Below, piece after piece: positions 43,217 through 54,700 of a DNA stretch of 64,000 bases. The notes beneath the pieces are model-generated. The model worked only from the letters and a program-made list of their open reading frames with translations, was not told the DNA's origin and made no database searches. A program made the position numbers and the translations under genes. Within the stretch, counting starts at the first letter, position 1; each line of letters begins with the position of its first letter. Origin of the DNA: Chionomys nivalis (taxonomy: Eukaryota > Chordata > Mammalia > Rodentia > Cricetidae); contig NC_080109.1 in NCBI RefSeq assembly GCF_950005125.1, forward strand, positions 43,309,501-43,373,500, read 5' to 3'.

Positions 43217-44119
43217 TTATTGCTTCTAGTTGTCTAAACAGAAACCCCCCCCCAAAAAAAAAACAAAACCTAAGCTTACTGATTGCACAGCCTCTATGAA
43301 CATGCCCAGAACATACTAACAAAGTTAGATTATTACGTCAGGATTCATTCTCTTAGCTGTTAGATAATACTGCTATTGTTTAAAGACTGCCTTGGCAAAA
43401 CAATTTCTTCTTTTTTTCAGTGTTGCAGTGGTCTGTGCTTAAAACACTCCCCAAATACTTTGGGGCAAGAGTGAAACACAAACCCATTACTGGAAGTTTG
43501 GGAAGTGGAGTGGAGAAGGTAGGAATGAGCAGAGGAGCACTGACATCTGGACTCTAGTTGACATGCTTTGTGTGCGACAGCACAGGCAGCGATAGCTCAA
43601 CTCTCAACCTTGTGGCAGCCAGGGCTTTCTCAGTGGCTGGGAAGACTCTTCTATGCCCTACACTCACTTATCCAGACTTGTCTCTATCACATCACTTAGG
43701 CTCTCTGTCCTCTGCTCTACAAAATGTGGAGAAAGAACTCCTGCTCTGACCTGTATAAGCCGCTGTTCTGAAGTCAACTTGGAAGGGCTTAAAGGTCTTT
43801 GGAGAAAGGTTGACCATTTGATCGTATGCTTTCAGTCAACTGCAGGGTCACCTGGCCTATGACTATGGCATGTCCCTGGAATGTGTCAATGAGTGAAGAG
43901 CCTTTAGAGGTGACTGAAAAGTGCCTTTGTTTGTGGAGTAAGCACCTTCCTTGCTCCATGGCAGGTCACGAGGCCTGAACTATCTTGGACCTGATTCCTT
44001 GCTGTTACACAGAGGAATAAATTACAAGAGGAAATTCAGGGTGACTATCACCTGAACATGCCACAACCAAGATAGTAACTCTGAGCTCTTTTTGAAGCAG
44101 TCTGGACCTGGGCATAGAG
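43217..44119. other. Unassigned non-coding sequence
   Basis: No repeat or gene is recognised; a C-rich then A-rich run lies at 43246-43268. Confidence 0.4.
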
Positions 44120-44450
44120 TTTGCTATAGTTGAAATCTAGAATGTTCCTTGATGGTCCTTGTGATAATGGCTTACTCTTCCAATGGTGCTATTGAAACCT
44201 AATAAAAAGTTTAGGATATCAAGTTCTTGACAGGTATATGAGAGACAATGGCTCCTCCTCTTCCTCTCTCTTTGCTTTCTGATGGCCACGAAGCAAGCAA
44301 CTTGTTATTCTGTCTGTCATGAGATGTTGTCCAATAGGCATGAAAGTAATGGAGCCAACAGACCGTGGACAGAAATGGCCACAAATTGTGTGACAAAATT
44401 TTGTTTTAGCTCAGGTGTTTGCTTCTGTGACAAAGTGTGGCTAACACTAT
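44120..44450 (+). mobile_element. Ancient MaLR LTR (MST/MLT1-type)
   Basis: The order ..tctctctttgctttctgatg.., ..gccacgaagcaagcaacttg.., ..atgaaagtaatggagccaac.., ..agaccgtggacagaaatggc.., ..gctcaggtgtttgcttctgt.., ..gtggctaacac parallels old mammalian MaLR LTRs. Confidence 0.65.
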
Positions 44451-47224
44451 CTTTTGCAATTTTCTTAGCACTTTAACCTTTCTGTGCCAAAAATCCTTGC
44501 CTCAGCTCTTTCAACAATAAATCAGAAACTTGAACTGTAATGGAAAGCCAGGTTGTTAATTAGTCCAAATTTTCATACCCAGCTACAAATCAAATAACAC
44601 TCACATAATCTGTGCAGTCTGGCTTAAGGCTAACTGGCTTTGATATTGTCTAAAGACAGTACAGACTGGTGGTCTCTTGATTCCTGTCTCCTAAATAAAA
44701 CACAATTGAGTAGTGGGGAGTGTGCCTATCTGGAGGCAGGTTTTCTTAGGGATTGTTAACGGTCTCTCAGTATTTATTTGAAGGCATCAAACACACTGGG
44801 AATGTGAAATAAGAGGAAATCAGTAGCCAAATTGAAAAACTATGCTGCAGTAATTGATTTCTGTACCAAGAATTTATGTGGCCATTACGTAAACTCCGGT
44901 GGGAGTCTCAGCTTCTTTGTCGCTGGCTCACACTATGGAGGAAACAGTTTGGAGGAATCTTATTTATCCTCAGCCTCTTAATACTCACGCATATTTCTAC
45001 CTAGAATGGTGACAGCCACATCTGTGCTGAAAGGCAGTTTTTTGTCACCAAGTTAAAAAGCAATAGCCATAAATCCATACACATTATTTTTCTGAGTGAT
45101 AAAGTAGATATTTAGTTCTTCAAGACATCACTACTATTCCTGCCCATAAGTATTTTTCAGGGTACACCACTATCTCAAATTGTGAACAACCCAGAAGCTT
45201 CAGATCAGCAGAAACAAAAGAACACATGATGTTTTAGTGTTTCCATAGAATACCATTTCAGCTTGCAGTGAAACGTTGCTTTCAGGTGAGTCCTCCTTGC
45301 ACCCTCCCTGACATAAAATGTCAAAGCACACTATTCTCTCCCCTTGTCTCTCTCTTTTGATGTCTAACAAGAGATCACATAGTTCGTTAATATGTATGGT
45401 ATGTAATGTACTTAATTTCTTTTAAAACAGGTTCTTTCTGTGTAGACCTAGTTGGCCTGGAACTCAATACATCCCCTTGGCTAGGCTTGAACTTGTAGCC
45501 ATTTGACCATTCTTATAAAAGAACTCAATGGGAATATGAAGACTATGGCTTACAAACATGGAAAGAAAGTACACACCGAGGAAGCAGACTACTCCCAAGA
45601 AACAATCAGCTCACAAAGACAATGGAAGAAGTGCATACACTTGAAAGAAGCAAGTGCTCTAACATGGAGGGGACATCATTGGGCAGATGAGGCTGCTGGG
45701 TTCTGTGCAGACTACTGCTCTCCCTGCTTTTGTTCAAACAGCTGCATGCTGCTCTCCCACTGACTAGTATAACAAACAGAATGTCATAGTCAATAATTTC
45801 TGACTTTCAACACTAGGTTTTGAAAGTGATATGGCTTCTGCTTCACTTCAGGACCGCTTGTTCTTGGAGAAGACGGCCACCATGTTGTGAGGTCACTCAA
45901 ACAGTCCCATAGTGTAAAGATCTTCACTTTAGTATGTTTCTGGTGCTGCATCATTGGAGGTAACTTGGGTGTCAATTTTTTGGAAATTATTGAGTAGAAA
46001 CGTGCTAATTGTACAACACAAAACCCAGTGACTTAATGTGAACGAACAGAGGTGCCTATCTGGAGGAATTGAATCACAGTACAGGTCTACGATACAAATA
46101 GCATGTGATCTATACCACTGTGTGAACAAAACTCACAACACATTATATATATTTGCAACATATCAAAGTGAAAAGAAACATAAAACTTATTGAAATGTTC
46201 CTTGTGGTGAGGGGGGAAATGACTGGGGTACCAAGATAAAAACAAATCAAACAAGAACCAGGGTCATAATAGGTCCTGGGGGAAGACAGTTATTAACTGA
46301 ACCCTTTGCAATGAGGACCCATTGCAGAGTTTACCCAAAGAGAGAGAGAAGGATGAAAACATAAATTCAGACTTTGGAAAAAGCCAGACATATGAAAATG
46401 ATAGAAGACAAGGGTACCATCCAATGACATCCCAGACCAATCCAAAAACATAGAGAGGCCTGTGTACAGAGACTGGTCATTGTTCTGGGCAGAACAGTCG
46501 TAATCAGAGGCATAGAGAGACAGAGTCACGCTGCCTTCCAAGAACTGCCTTTAGGCTTGCCTGGAGAACTCAAGGCTAACTTTCTTGTGAATGACAAAAC
46601 ATCATAAAAAAGAGGTTCAGGAAATAGCATGTCTGGATTTGTAGACTTCGTTTATGCTTCTCATAAGTCACTGAGCATTTGCCTACAGTTTTCTGGAACA
46701 ATTCTAGGCCAGCGCTTCTGTCTATTGTCTCAAAAGTAGATAGCCTTTCTATCTATCATGGGAAAACTCATTTTAATTTTTCATAATCTTTTAAATGAGA
46801 TTTTTGACCTGACATTTAATTCCATTATCATAATGTTAATAATATTTCACATTTTAAAAATAACAATTGAGGCTTTTTAAATACCAAGGAAAGATTTATA
46901 AAATCTACTCCTTATTGCATTACTCTATTAGGAAAAATAGCTCCCATTTCTTTTGGTTCTGCTCCAAGCATTATGGATGGGTGTAATCAGCTTCACATAT
47001 CATTAGTTCAGGGAGGAGAGGGAAAATATGACAACTTTCAGTTCATTTTTCACATCTTCTGAACCAACTCAGCATTAAATGCACTTAAATGAGTATGTGA
47101 AAGAAGACAGTACCTTCAGGGAAATGAGGCAACGCCTATAATAGATAATAGTTATTATATTCCTCCTCCATCCCCTGCTGCCACTAGATTCCTTGGGAGA
47201 GGGGACAAATAAAAACTGTGTGTA
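44451..47224. other. Unassigned non-coding sequence, about 2.8 kb
   Basis: Apart from a B1 fragment at 45418-45490 I recognise nothing here. It is AT-rich, with frames up to 86 codons and no domain. This is the longest stretch without an assigned repeat apart from the ones near 55 and 57 kb, so it is the best place to look for conserved non-coding DNA. Confidence 0.45.
45418..45490 (-). mobile_element. B1 fragment, antisense
   Basis: Reads ..aaacaggttctttctgtgta.., ..gacctagttggcctggaact.., ..ggctaggcttgaacttgtag.. Confidence 0.6.
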
Positions 47225-47440
47225 TTGGGGTTGGAGGGATGGCTCAGTAGTTAGGAGCCCCTGATGCTCTTGCAGAGCATTGGAGACTGGTTCACAATTG
47301 TCTATGATTCTAGTTCCAGGAGACCTGACACCCACTTCTGGTCTCCATGGGACAAGGCACATAATGGAACACATATACACAGACAAACAGACAGACAGAA
47401 TACTTGTACACAGAAATTTTTTAAAAAATATCTTAAAATA
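47225..47440 (+). mobile_element. B2 SINE abutting L1-C
   Basis: Reads ggggttggagggatggctca.., ..ctgatgctcttgcagagcat.., ..tgattctagttccaggagac.., ..gacacccacttctggtctcc.., with an A/T-rich tail ending at the L1-C insertion point. Confidence 0.9.
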
Positions 47441-48472
47441 GCTGGGACAACCATAGGAGCAGGACTGAACCAGCAATCTGGGCCAGAGTGGGCCTGAGGC
47501 AACAAATTCCACAGGAGCAAGACTGAACTAGCGACCTACGCCAGAACAGTCCTGAGGCAGTGAACTCCACAAGAGCAGGACTGAGGCAGCATCCTGGGCC
47601 AGAGTGGGCCTGGGATGGTGAACTCCATAGGAGCAGGGGCAGATCCATACCAGGGATATTTGCAGAAGCAGGACTAGACCAGTAATCTAGTCTGGAACAG
47701 GCCTGAGGTAGCAAGCTCTATAAGAGCAGGACTGAGCCATTGATCTAGGCCAGAGCAGGCCTGAGACTGCAAGCACCATGGAAGTGGGAACAGATTCAGA
47801 TCAGGGACATTTGTGGAGGCAAGACTGAGCAAGCTACCTGAGCCCTGGAGGAGCAGACCTGAGACAGAAAACTCCACAGGAGCAGGTACAGGGGGAGCAA
47901 CTGCTGAGTGGGTGGGTCACAGCCAGAGACCACTGCAGGTCCAGAAATGAATCTGGAATCTCTGAGGGAGTAGACCTGAGTCAGGACCTCTGCAGGTCCA
48001 GGCATTGGTCTGGGACCTCTGAGGTAATAGGCAGGAACCAGAAACCTCTGCAGATCTGGGTGTGAGTCTGGGACCTCTGAGAGAGTAGGCTTGAGCCAGG
48101 TCCTTTATAGGTCCAGGTGCACCCAAGGCTGGGACCTCCAAGGGAGAAGATCAGAGCCAGAGACCTTTACAGGACCAACCCCAAGCCAAGGACCTCTACA
48201 GGAACAGATTCAGACCAGGGACATTTACAGAAACAGGTCTGAGCCAGCAACCCAGACCAGAGAAGAGCTGAGACAGCAAACTACTCAGGAGCAGAGTAAA
48301 CCCTGGGAGTGCTGAGTGTCCTCCAGGAACATAGAGTGACTAATGGGGTAACTAGAACTGTGGCACTGACTGAACCATGAGGAACAACCGTCTGAGCCTT
48401 GGATCCACTGGCATCTAGAAAATTAATCACCAGAATCACAGACAGCCCCAAGCACACCAATTAGAGGAAAAA
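47441..48472 (+). promoter_or_regulatory. L1-C 5' UTR: tandem ~58-bp monomers
   Basis: Units of type 1 (aggagcaggactgarccagc.. with ..gggccagagtgggcctgagg..) start at 47455, 47513, 47571 and 47629, exactly 58 bp apart. From about 47929 a second type (acctctgcaggtccaggc.. with ..tctgggacctctgaggg..) repeats at 47929, 47986 and 48044, 57-58 bp apart. The last ~170 bases before ORF1 are not repeated. In rodent L1s, tandem monomers upstream of ORF1 act as the promoter, so this is the inferred role. The minus-strand frames across the array are by-products. Confidence 0.85.
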
Positions 48473-49252
48473 ATGAGTAGACAAGGTAAGAACACATGTA
48501 AAACCACAAAGACCAACACGACACCAGTAAAATCTAGAAACCCTACAACAGCAAGACTTGAACAACCAAATATAGATGAAGCAGAAGAAAATTACCTAAA
48601 AAATAACTTCAAGAGAATGTTTGAAACTCTTAAAGAAGAAATGAGAAATTCCCTTTTAAAAGTGTAGGAAAAGACAAACAAAAAAATTAGAAGAAATCCT
48701 TAAAGAAAACCAAGAAAAAGCAATAAAATATATGAAAAACTATTCAAGACTTGAAAACTGAAATAGAGACAATAAAGAAAACACAAACCAAGGGAATTAT
48801 ATAATCAGAAATCATGAGAAAATGATCAGGAACCACAGATGCAAACATAAACAACAGAATACAAGAGATGGAAGAGAGAATCTCAAGCGCTGAAGATAAA
48901 ATAGAAGAAATAGACTCATCAGTCAAAGAAAACATTAAATATAACAAAAGCTTAACCGGAAATATGGGACACCATGAAAAGACAAAACCTAAGAATAATA
49001 GGTATAGAAGAAGGAGAAGTTCAACTCAAAAGCACAGAAAATTTATTTAACAAAATCATAGAAGAAAAACATCCCCAATCTAAAGAAACATATGCCTATG
49101 AAGATACAAGAAGCTTACAGAACACCAAATAAACTGGATCAAAAAAAAGTTCCCTTGTCACATAATAATCAAAGTACTAAACATACAGAATAAAGAAAGA
49201 ATATTAAGAGCTGCAAAGGAAAAAGGACAAGTAACCTATAAAGGCAGGCCCA
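48473..49252 (+). pseudogene. L1-C ORF1 remnant
   Basis: The start codon at 48473 opens MSRQGKNTCKTTKTNTTPVK.. and runs 64 codons to a stop at 48665. After frameshifts the coiled-coil end (MEERISSAEDKIEEIDSSVK.. at 48868) and the RRM portion (..MKIQEAYRTPNKLDQ.. near 49095) are readable. It is cut off at about 49252, where the text jumps to ORF2, so the C-terminal ITPDF domain is missing. Confidence 0.88.
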
Positions 49253-50671
49253 AAGAAGAGAAAACACACAAATTAACATCACGAATAGTGAAAACTAAAT
49301 TAAAGGAGATAGTAATCTCTGGTCATTAATATCCCATAATATAAATGGACTCAACTCATCTATAAAAAGACACAGGCTAACAGATTGGATACAAAAACAG
49401 AATTCATCTTTCTGCTGCATACAAGAAACACACCTCAACCTCAAAGACAGACATTGCCTCAGAGTAAAGCACTGGGAAAAAAATTTCCATTCAAATTTTT
49501 TTGAACAAGCTGGTATAGCTAGCTTAATATCTAACAAAATAAACTTCAAATTAAAATCAATCAAAAGAGGTGGAAGGACACTTTATACTCATAACAGGAG
49601 CAATCCATCAAGATGAAGTCTCAGTCCTGAACAGCTATGCCCCAAATACAAGAACACCCACATATTTAAAAGAAACATTACTGAAACACATCAAGCCCCA
49701 CACACTAATAGCAGGAGATTTCAATACCTCACTCTCCCCAATGGACAGGTCAACCAGACAGAAACCTAACAGAGAAATAAGTGAACTAGAAGATTTCATG
49801 ACTCAATTTGGAATTAACAGACATCTACAGAACTTTCCATCCAAACATAAAAGAATATAACTTCTTCTCAGCACCTCATGGAATCTTCTCAAAAATTGAC
49901 CACATACTCAGTAAAAAAAAAAAAAATACCTCAACTTAGACAAAAAAAAAATTGGAATAACCCCATGTATCTTATCAGATCACCATTGCTTAAAGCTTGA
50001 ATTCAACAGCAATACTAATTCCAGAAAACCAACAAACACATGGAAATTAAACAACGCTCACCTGAATCATCAATGGGTCAAGAAAAAAATAAAGAAATTA
50101 AAGACTTACTAAAATTCAATGAAAATGACCACACAACATACCCAAATTTATGGGACACAATGAAAACAGTGTTAAGAGACAAGTTCATAGCACTAAATGC
50201 CTACATAAAGAAGCTGGAAATATCCCACACTAGTAAATTAACAGAACATTTGATAACTTTAGAAGAAAAAGAAGCAAACTCACCTAAGAGAACTGGAAGG
50301 CAGGAAATAATCAAATTGAGAGCTGAAATCAACAAAATAGAAACAAAGAAAATAGTACAAAGAATCAATGAGACAAAGAGTTGGTTCTTTGAGAAAACAT
50401 ACAAAATAGACAAACCATTATGCAAATTAATCAAAAGGCAGAAAGATAATATCCAAATTAACAAAATCAGAAACAAAAAGGGGGACATAACAACAGACAC
50501 AGAGGGAATACAGAGAATCAGCAGGTCATATTTCAAAAACCTGTACTCCACAAAATTTGAAAACTTAAAGGAAATGGACAACTTTCTGGACAAGAATCAC
50601 TACCAAAGTTAAATCAAGACCAGATAAGCAAATTAAACAGACCTATAACTGCTGAAGAAATAAAAACAGTT

Positions 50672-50686
50672 AAAAAAAAAAAAAAA
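50672..50686 (+). mobile_element. Poly(A)-only insertion with 15-bp target duplication
   Basis: A run of 15 A lies between gaaataaaaacagtt (50657-50671) and gaaatagaaacagtt (50687-50701), one mismatch in 15. L1-B has the single-copy target (..gctgaagaaatagaaacagt..). This is what reverse transcription stopping inside a poly(A) tail would leave. Confidence 0.75.
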
Positions 50687-50746
50687 GAAATAGAAACAGT
50701 TGTCAAAAGTCTCCCAACCAAAAAAACCCAGGATCAGATGGTTTCA

Positions 50747-51150
50747 TGTAACATGAGGGCTGGCTTGTTTGTTGGGGTTTCTGTCCCGCCCTTTACTCCA
50801 CCACTGATTAGCACCAAAGAAAATCACACATAGGTCTTCATAAATTATAAGCTCATAGGCCCATTAGCTCTAGCCTCTCACTGGCTAACTCTCACATCTT
50901 GATTAACCCATTTTTCTGATCTATGTTACCCATGTGGCTCAGTACCTTTTTCAGTGGGGCAGATCACATCCTACTGCTTTGGTGGTCTAGGCAGGAGTGG
51001 GAAGAATCAACTTCCTCCTTCCCAGAATTCTCCTGTTCTCATTATATCATTTCTATTTCTTGTCTGGTTTTCCTGCCTATACTTCCTACCTGGCCAATCA
51101 GCGTTTATTCAAAACATGATTGACAGATTACAGATAATTCTCCCACACCA
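50747..51150 (-). mobile_element. ERV2-like solo LTR (family B), 404 bp, in L1-C ORF2
   Basis: The plus-strand ends are tgtaacatgagg and cccacacca. The flanks gtttca (50741-50746) and gattca (51151-51156) are a 6-bp duplication with one change. Removing it restores ..cagatggtttcagctcagaa.. of L1 ORF2. Shares ctgtcccgccc, gaattctcctgttctcat and ccaatcagcg with 28666-29046. No internal sequence remains. Confidence 0.93.
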
Positions 51151-53919
51151 GATTCAGCTCAGAATTCTTCAAAATTTTCAAAGAAGTACTAATACCAATA
51201 CTCCTCAAATTGTTCCACACAATAGAAACAAAAAGAACATTGCCAAACTCTTTTTATGAGGCTACAATTACCCTGATACCCAAACCACATAAAGACATTT
51301 CTAACAAAGAGAATTACAGACCAATCTTACTCATGAACACTGATGCAAAAATACTAAATAAAATACTGACAAATCAAGCACATCAGAATCATCATCCACC
51401 ATGATCAAGTCAGCTTCATTCCAGAGATACAGGGATGGTTCAACATACAGAAATCTGTCAACATAAACAAACTAAAAATTAAAAATCACATGATCATCTC
51501 ATTAGATGTTGAAAAAACTTTTGACAAAATACAACATTTTTTCATGACAAAGGTCTTGGAAAGATCAGGGATACAAAGAAAATAACTAAACATAAGAAGG
51601 CAATGTACAGCAAGCCAACAGCCAACATCAAACTAAAGGGAGAGAAACTCACAGTGATCCTACTGAAATCAGGAAAAAGACAAGGTTGTCTACTATCTCC
51701 ATATCTATTCACTATAGTTCTTAAGGTCCTCGCTAGAGCAATAAGGCAACAAAGGGAAATCAAGGGGATATAAATCAGAAAAGAAGAAATCAAACTCTCA
51801 CTATGTGCTGATGATATGATAGTTTACATAAGCAATCCCAAAAATTCTACCAAGGAACTTCTACAACTTATAAACACTTTCAGCAATGTAGCAGGATACA
51901 AGATTAACTCAAAAAAAAATCAGTAACCCTCCTGTACACCGATGATAAATGGGCTGAGAAAGAAATCAGAGAATCAACACCCTTCACAATAGCCACAAAT
52001 AGCATAAAATATCTCAGAGTAACTCTAACCAAACAAGTGGAAGACTTTTATGACAATAACTTTAAATCTTTGCAGAAATAAATTGAAGAAGACACCAGAA
52101 AGTGGAAGCATCTCCCATGCTTTTGGGTAGGTAGAATTAACATAGTAAATGGCAATCTTACCAGAAGCAATCTACAGATTCAATGCAATACCCATCAAAA
52201 TCCCAGAAAAATTATTCATAGGCCTTGAAATAACAGTACTCATACTCATATGGAAAAGCAAAAAAAAATGCAGGATAACCAAAATAATCCTGTACAATAA
52301 AAGAATTTCTGGAGGCATCACAATTCCTGACTTCAAACTCTACTATAGAGCTACAGTACTGAAAACAGCCTGGTATTGGCATAAAACCAGACAGGAGGAC
52401 CAATGAAACTGAATCGAAGACCTGGATATTAATGAATACACTTTCGAACACCTGATTTTTGACAAAAAAGCAAAATATATCAAAAAAGAAAGCATATTTA
52501 ACAAATGGTACTGGCATAACTGTATATCAACATGTAGAAGAATGAAAATAGATCCATATCTATCACCATACACAAAATTCAAGTCCAACTGGATCAAAGA
52601 CCTCAACATAAAGCCAGCCACACTGAACCTCATTGAAGAGAAAGTGGGAAGTACACTTGAACTCATTGGCACAGGAGACCACTTCCTAAATATAACCTCA
52701 GTAGCACAGACACTGAGGGAAACAATTAATAAATGGAACCTCCTGAAACTGAAAAGCTTCTGTAAAGCAAAGAACATGGTCAACAAGACAAAACGGCAGC
52801 CTACAGAATGGGAAAGGATCTTCACCAACCCCACATCAGACAGAGGGCTGATCTCCAAAATATACAAAGAACTCAAGAAATTGGTCATCAAAAGAACAAT
52901 TAACCCAATTAAAAAATGGAGTACAGATCTTAACAGAGAACTCTCAACAGAGGAATATAAAATGTCTGAAAGACACTTAAGAAAATACTCAACATCCTTA
53001 GTCATCAGAGAAATACAATTCAAACCACTCTGTAAGAATGGCCAACATCAAAAACACTGATGACAACTTGTGCTGGAGAGGTTGTGGGGTAAAGGGAACA
53101 CTTCTGCATTGCTGGTGGGAGTGCAATCTAGTACAGTCCCTTTGGATATCAGTGTGGCAGTTTCTCAGAAAATTAGGAAACAACCTTCCTCAAGACCCAG
53201 CAATACCACTTTTGGGTATATATCCAAAGAATTCTCAATTGTGCCACAAGGACATGTGCTCAACTATGTTCATAGCAGCATTTGTTGTCATAGCCAGAAC
53301 CTGAAAAAAAACTAAATAAACCTCGACCAAAGAATGTATAAGGAAAATGTGGTACATTTACACAATGGAATACTACACAGCAGAAAAAAGTAATGACATC
53401 TTGAAATTAGCAGGAAAATGGATGGTGCTAGAAAACATCATTTTGAGTGATGTAACCCAGAATAGAAAGACAATTATCACATGTACTCACTCATAAGTGG
53501 TTTTTAAACATAAAGCAAAGACCAGCCCACAAATCACAATCCCAGAGAACCTAGACAACAAAGATGACCCTAAGAGAGACTTACATAGAGCTAATCTACA
53601 TGGGAAGTAGAAAAAGACAAGATCTCCTGAGTAAATTGGGAGCATGGGGACGTTGGGAGAGGGTTGAAGCGGAGGAGAGTGTCAGGGAGGGGAGCAGAGA
53701 AAAAAATCTAGAGCTCAATAAAAATCAATTTAAATAATCTCAAAATAAACTCTGCATATTTATGATATAAAATATAATGATTTTATATAGATATACATAA
53801 TAAACAATTAACACAGCCGAACATCATCTCACATGAGTACTTGTGGGTGAGAGAATTTAAGATCTACCCTCTTAAGTATAAAACACAACTGTTATTTATG
53901 ATAGTCCTATCTCACTTAA

Positions 53920-54195
53920 TTGTCTTTTACTGTGAGAAATCACATTCATCAAGGCAACTTATTTTTAAAATGTATTTAATTTGGCTTATGGTTCCAGAGG
54001 TTTGAAGTCCATGATGTTGGAACAGAGGAATGTTTAAGAGCTCTTGTCTCTTGACTTGTGAGTAGGAGGCAGAGAGAAAGAAAGAGAGCATGCAAAACCT
54101 CAAAGTCCACCCCCAGTGACATGCCTCCTCCAATAAGACCATCATAGACCTTAGGTTGGTTCCACACCTTAGCTGTGGTGAGTAGAACTATAATA
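53920..54195 (-). mobile_element. Rodent MaLR-type LTR, antisense
   Basis: Reads ..tttggcttatggttccagag.., ..caaaacctcaaagtccaccc.., ..ccagtgacatgcctcctcca.. . Confidence 0.7.
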
Positions 54196-54234
54196 AACGT
54201 GAACCACAGGCCTCTTGGCTGAACCATGTTAGCT

Positions 54235-54545
54235 ACTTTCTCTCTGCTGTGATGAAATACCCTGACAGCCAATGCAGAGGAGAAAGGGGCTAATTATTGG
54301 ATGTACTTCCAGAGGGACAAAGTCCATTAAGTCTGAGAAGGAACAGGAAGTTTAATGGTCACATTTCATCTTCACACAGGGAGCCAAAAGGCAAGGCTAT
54401 GAACCCTCAAACACTGCTGTTGTGCCATACTTCTTCCAGCAAGGCTCTGCCTTCCAAAGGTTCCATAACCCCCCTACCCACACACGGCCTCACCAACTGG
54501 GAACCAGGTACTGAAATACATAAGCCTACAGAGGCATCTCTCATA
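54235..54545 (-). mobile_element. Rodent MaLR-type LTR, antisense
   Basis: Reads tctctgctgtgatgaaatac.., ..gaaggaacaggaagtttaat.., ..cttcttccagcaaggctctg.., ..caccaactgggaaccaggta.. . The adjacent copy at 53920 has the same orientation, so the pair could be two insertions or parts of one element. Confidence 0.75.
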
Positions 54546-54700
54546 TAAAGTAGTGTTCTTATTTCCGTTATGTATAGAGCACACCAAAAATGGGATTGCT
54601 GGACCATAGGCCATTCTGTTTAATTCTTTGAAGAAACCATTTATTGGCCATAATGTCTATACTAACTATCGTGAGAAGGTACAGGCTCATTCTACCTGAT
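54546..54700 (-). mobile_element. Ancient LINE-1 (L1M) ORF2 C-terminal fragment, antisense
   Basis: Reads ..aaaaatgggattgctggacc.., ..ctgtttaattctttgaagaa.., the antisense of the conserved L1 C-terminal text seen at 60600-60680. Confidence 0.65.

Larger units (their letters stand above)
49258..53510 (+). pseudogene. L1-C ORF2 remnant
   Basis: The first codons are lost in the ~270-bp deletion. The endonuclease is readable at 49570-49860 (..HTLIAGDFNTSLSPMDRSTR..). A 190-codon open part lies at 50040-50612. The RT is split by a solo LTR (50747) and carries CADD (51804-51815) where the active site has FADD. The C-terminal part is open for 172 codons (52542-53060), followed by ..LCWRGCGVKGTLLHCWWECN.. 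in another frame. Stops and frameshifts are numerous. Confidence 0.9.
47441..53736 (+). mobile_element. LINE-1 copy L1-C, full-length structure, dead
   Basis: Order: 5' UTR monomer array (47441-48472), ORF1 (48473-49252), ORF2 (49258-53510), 3' UTR ending ..agctcaataaaaatc near 53727 and an A-rich end. Imperfect repeats atcttaaaata (47430-47440) and atctcaaaata (53737-53747) are the likely target duplication. Without the solo LTR at 50747 it is about 5.9 kb. An internal deletion joins ORF1 to the ORF2 start region, and stops occur in both frames. Confidence 0.92.

Noticed and set aside
47075..48141. Series of minus-strand frames over the L1-C 5' UTR
   Set aside because: By-products of the ~58-bp monomer array; there is no antisense ORF in the expected place for a primate-type ORF0, and the peptides do not repeat a conserved sequence.
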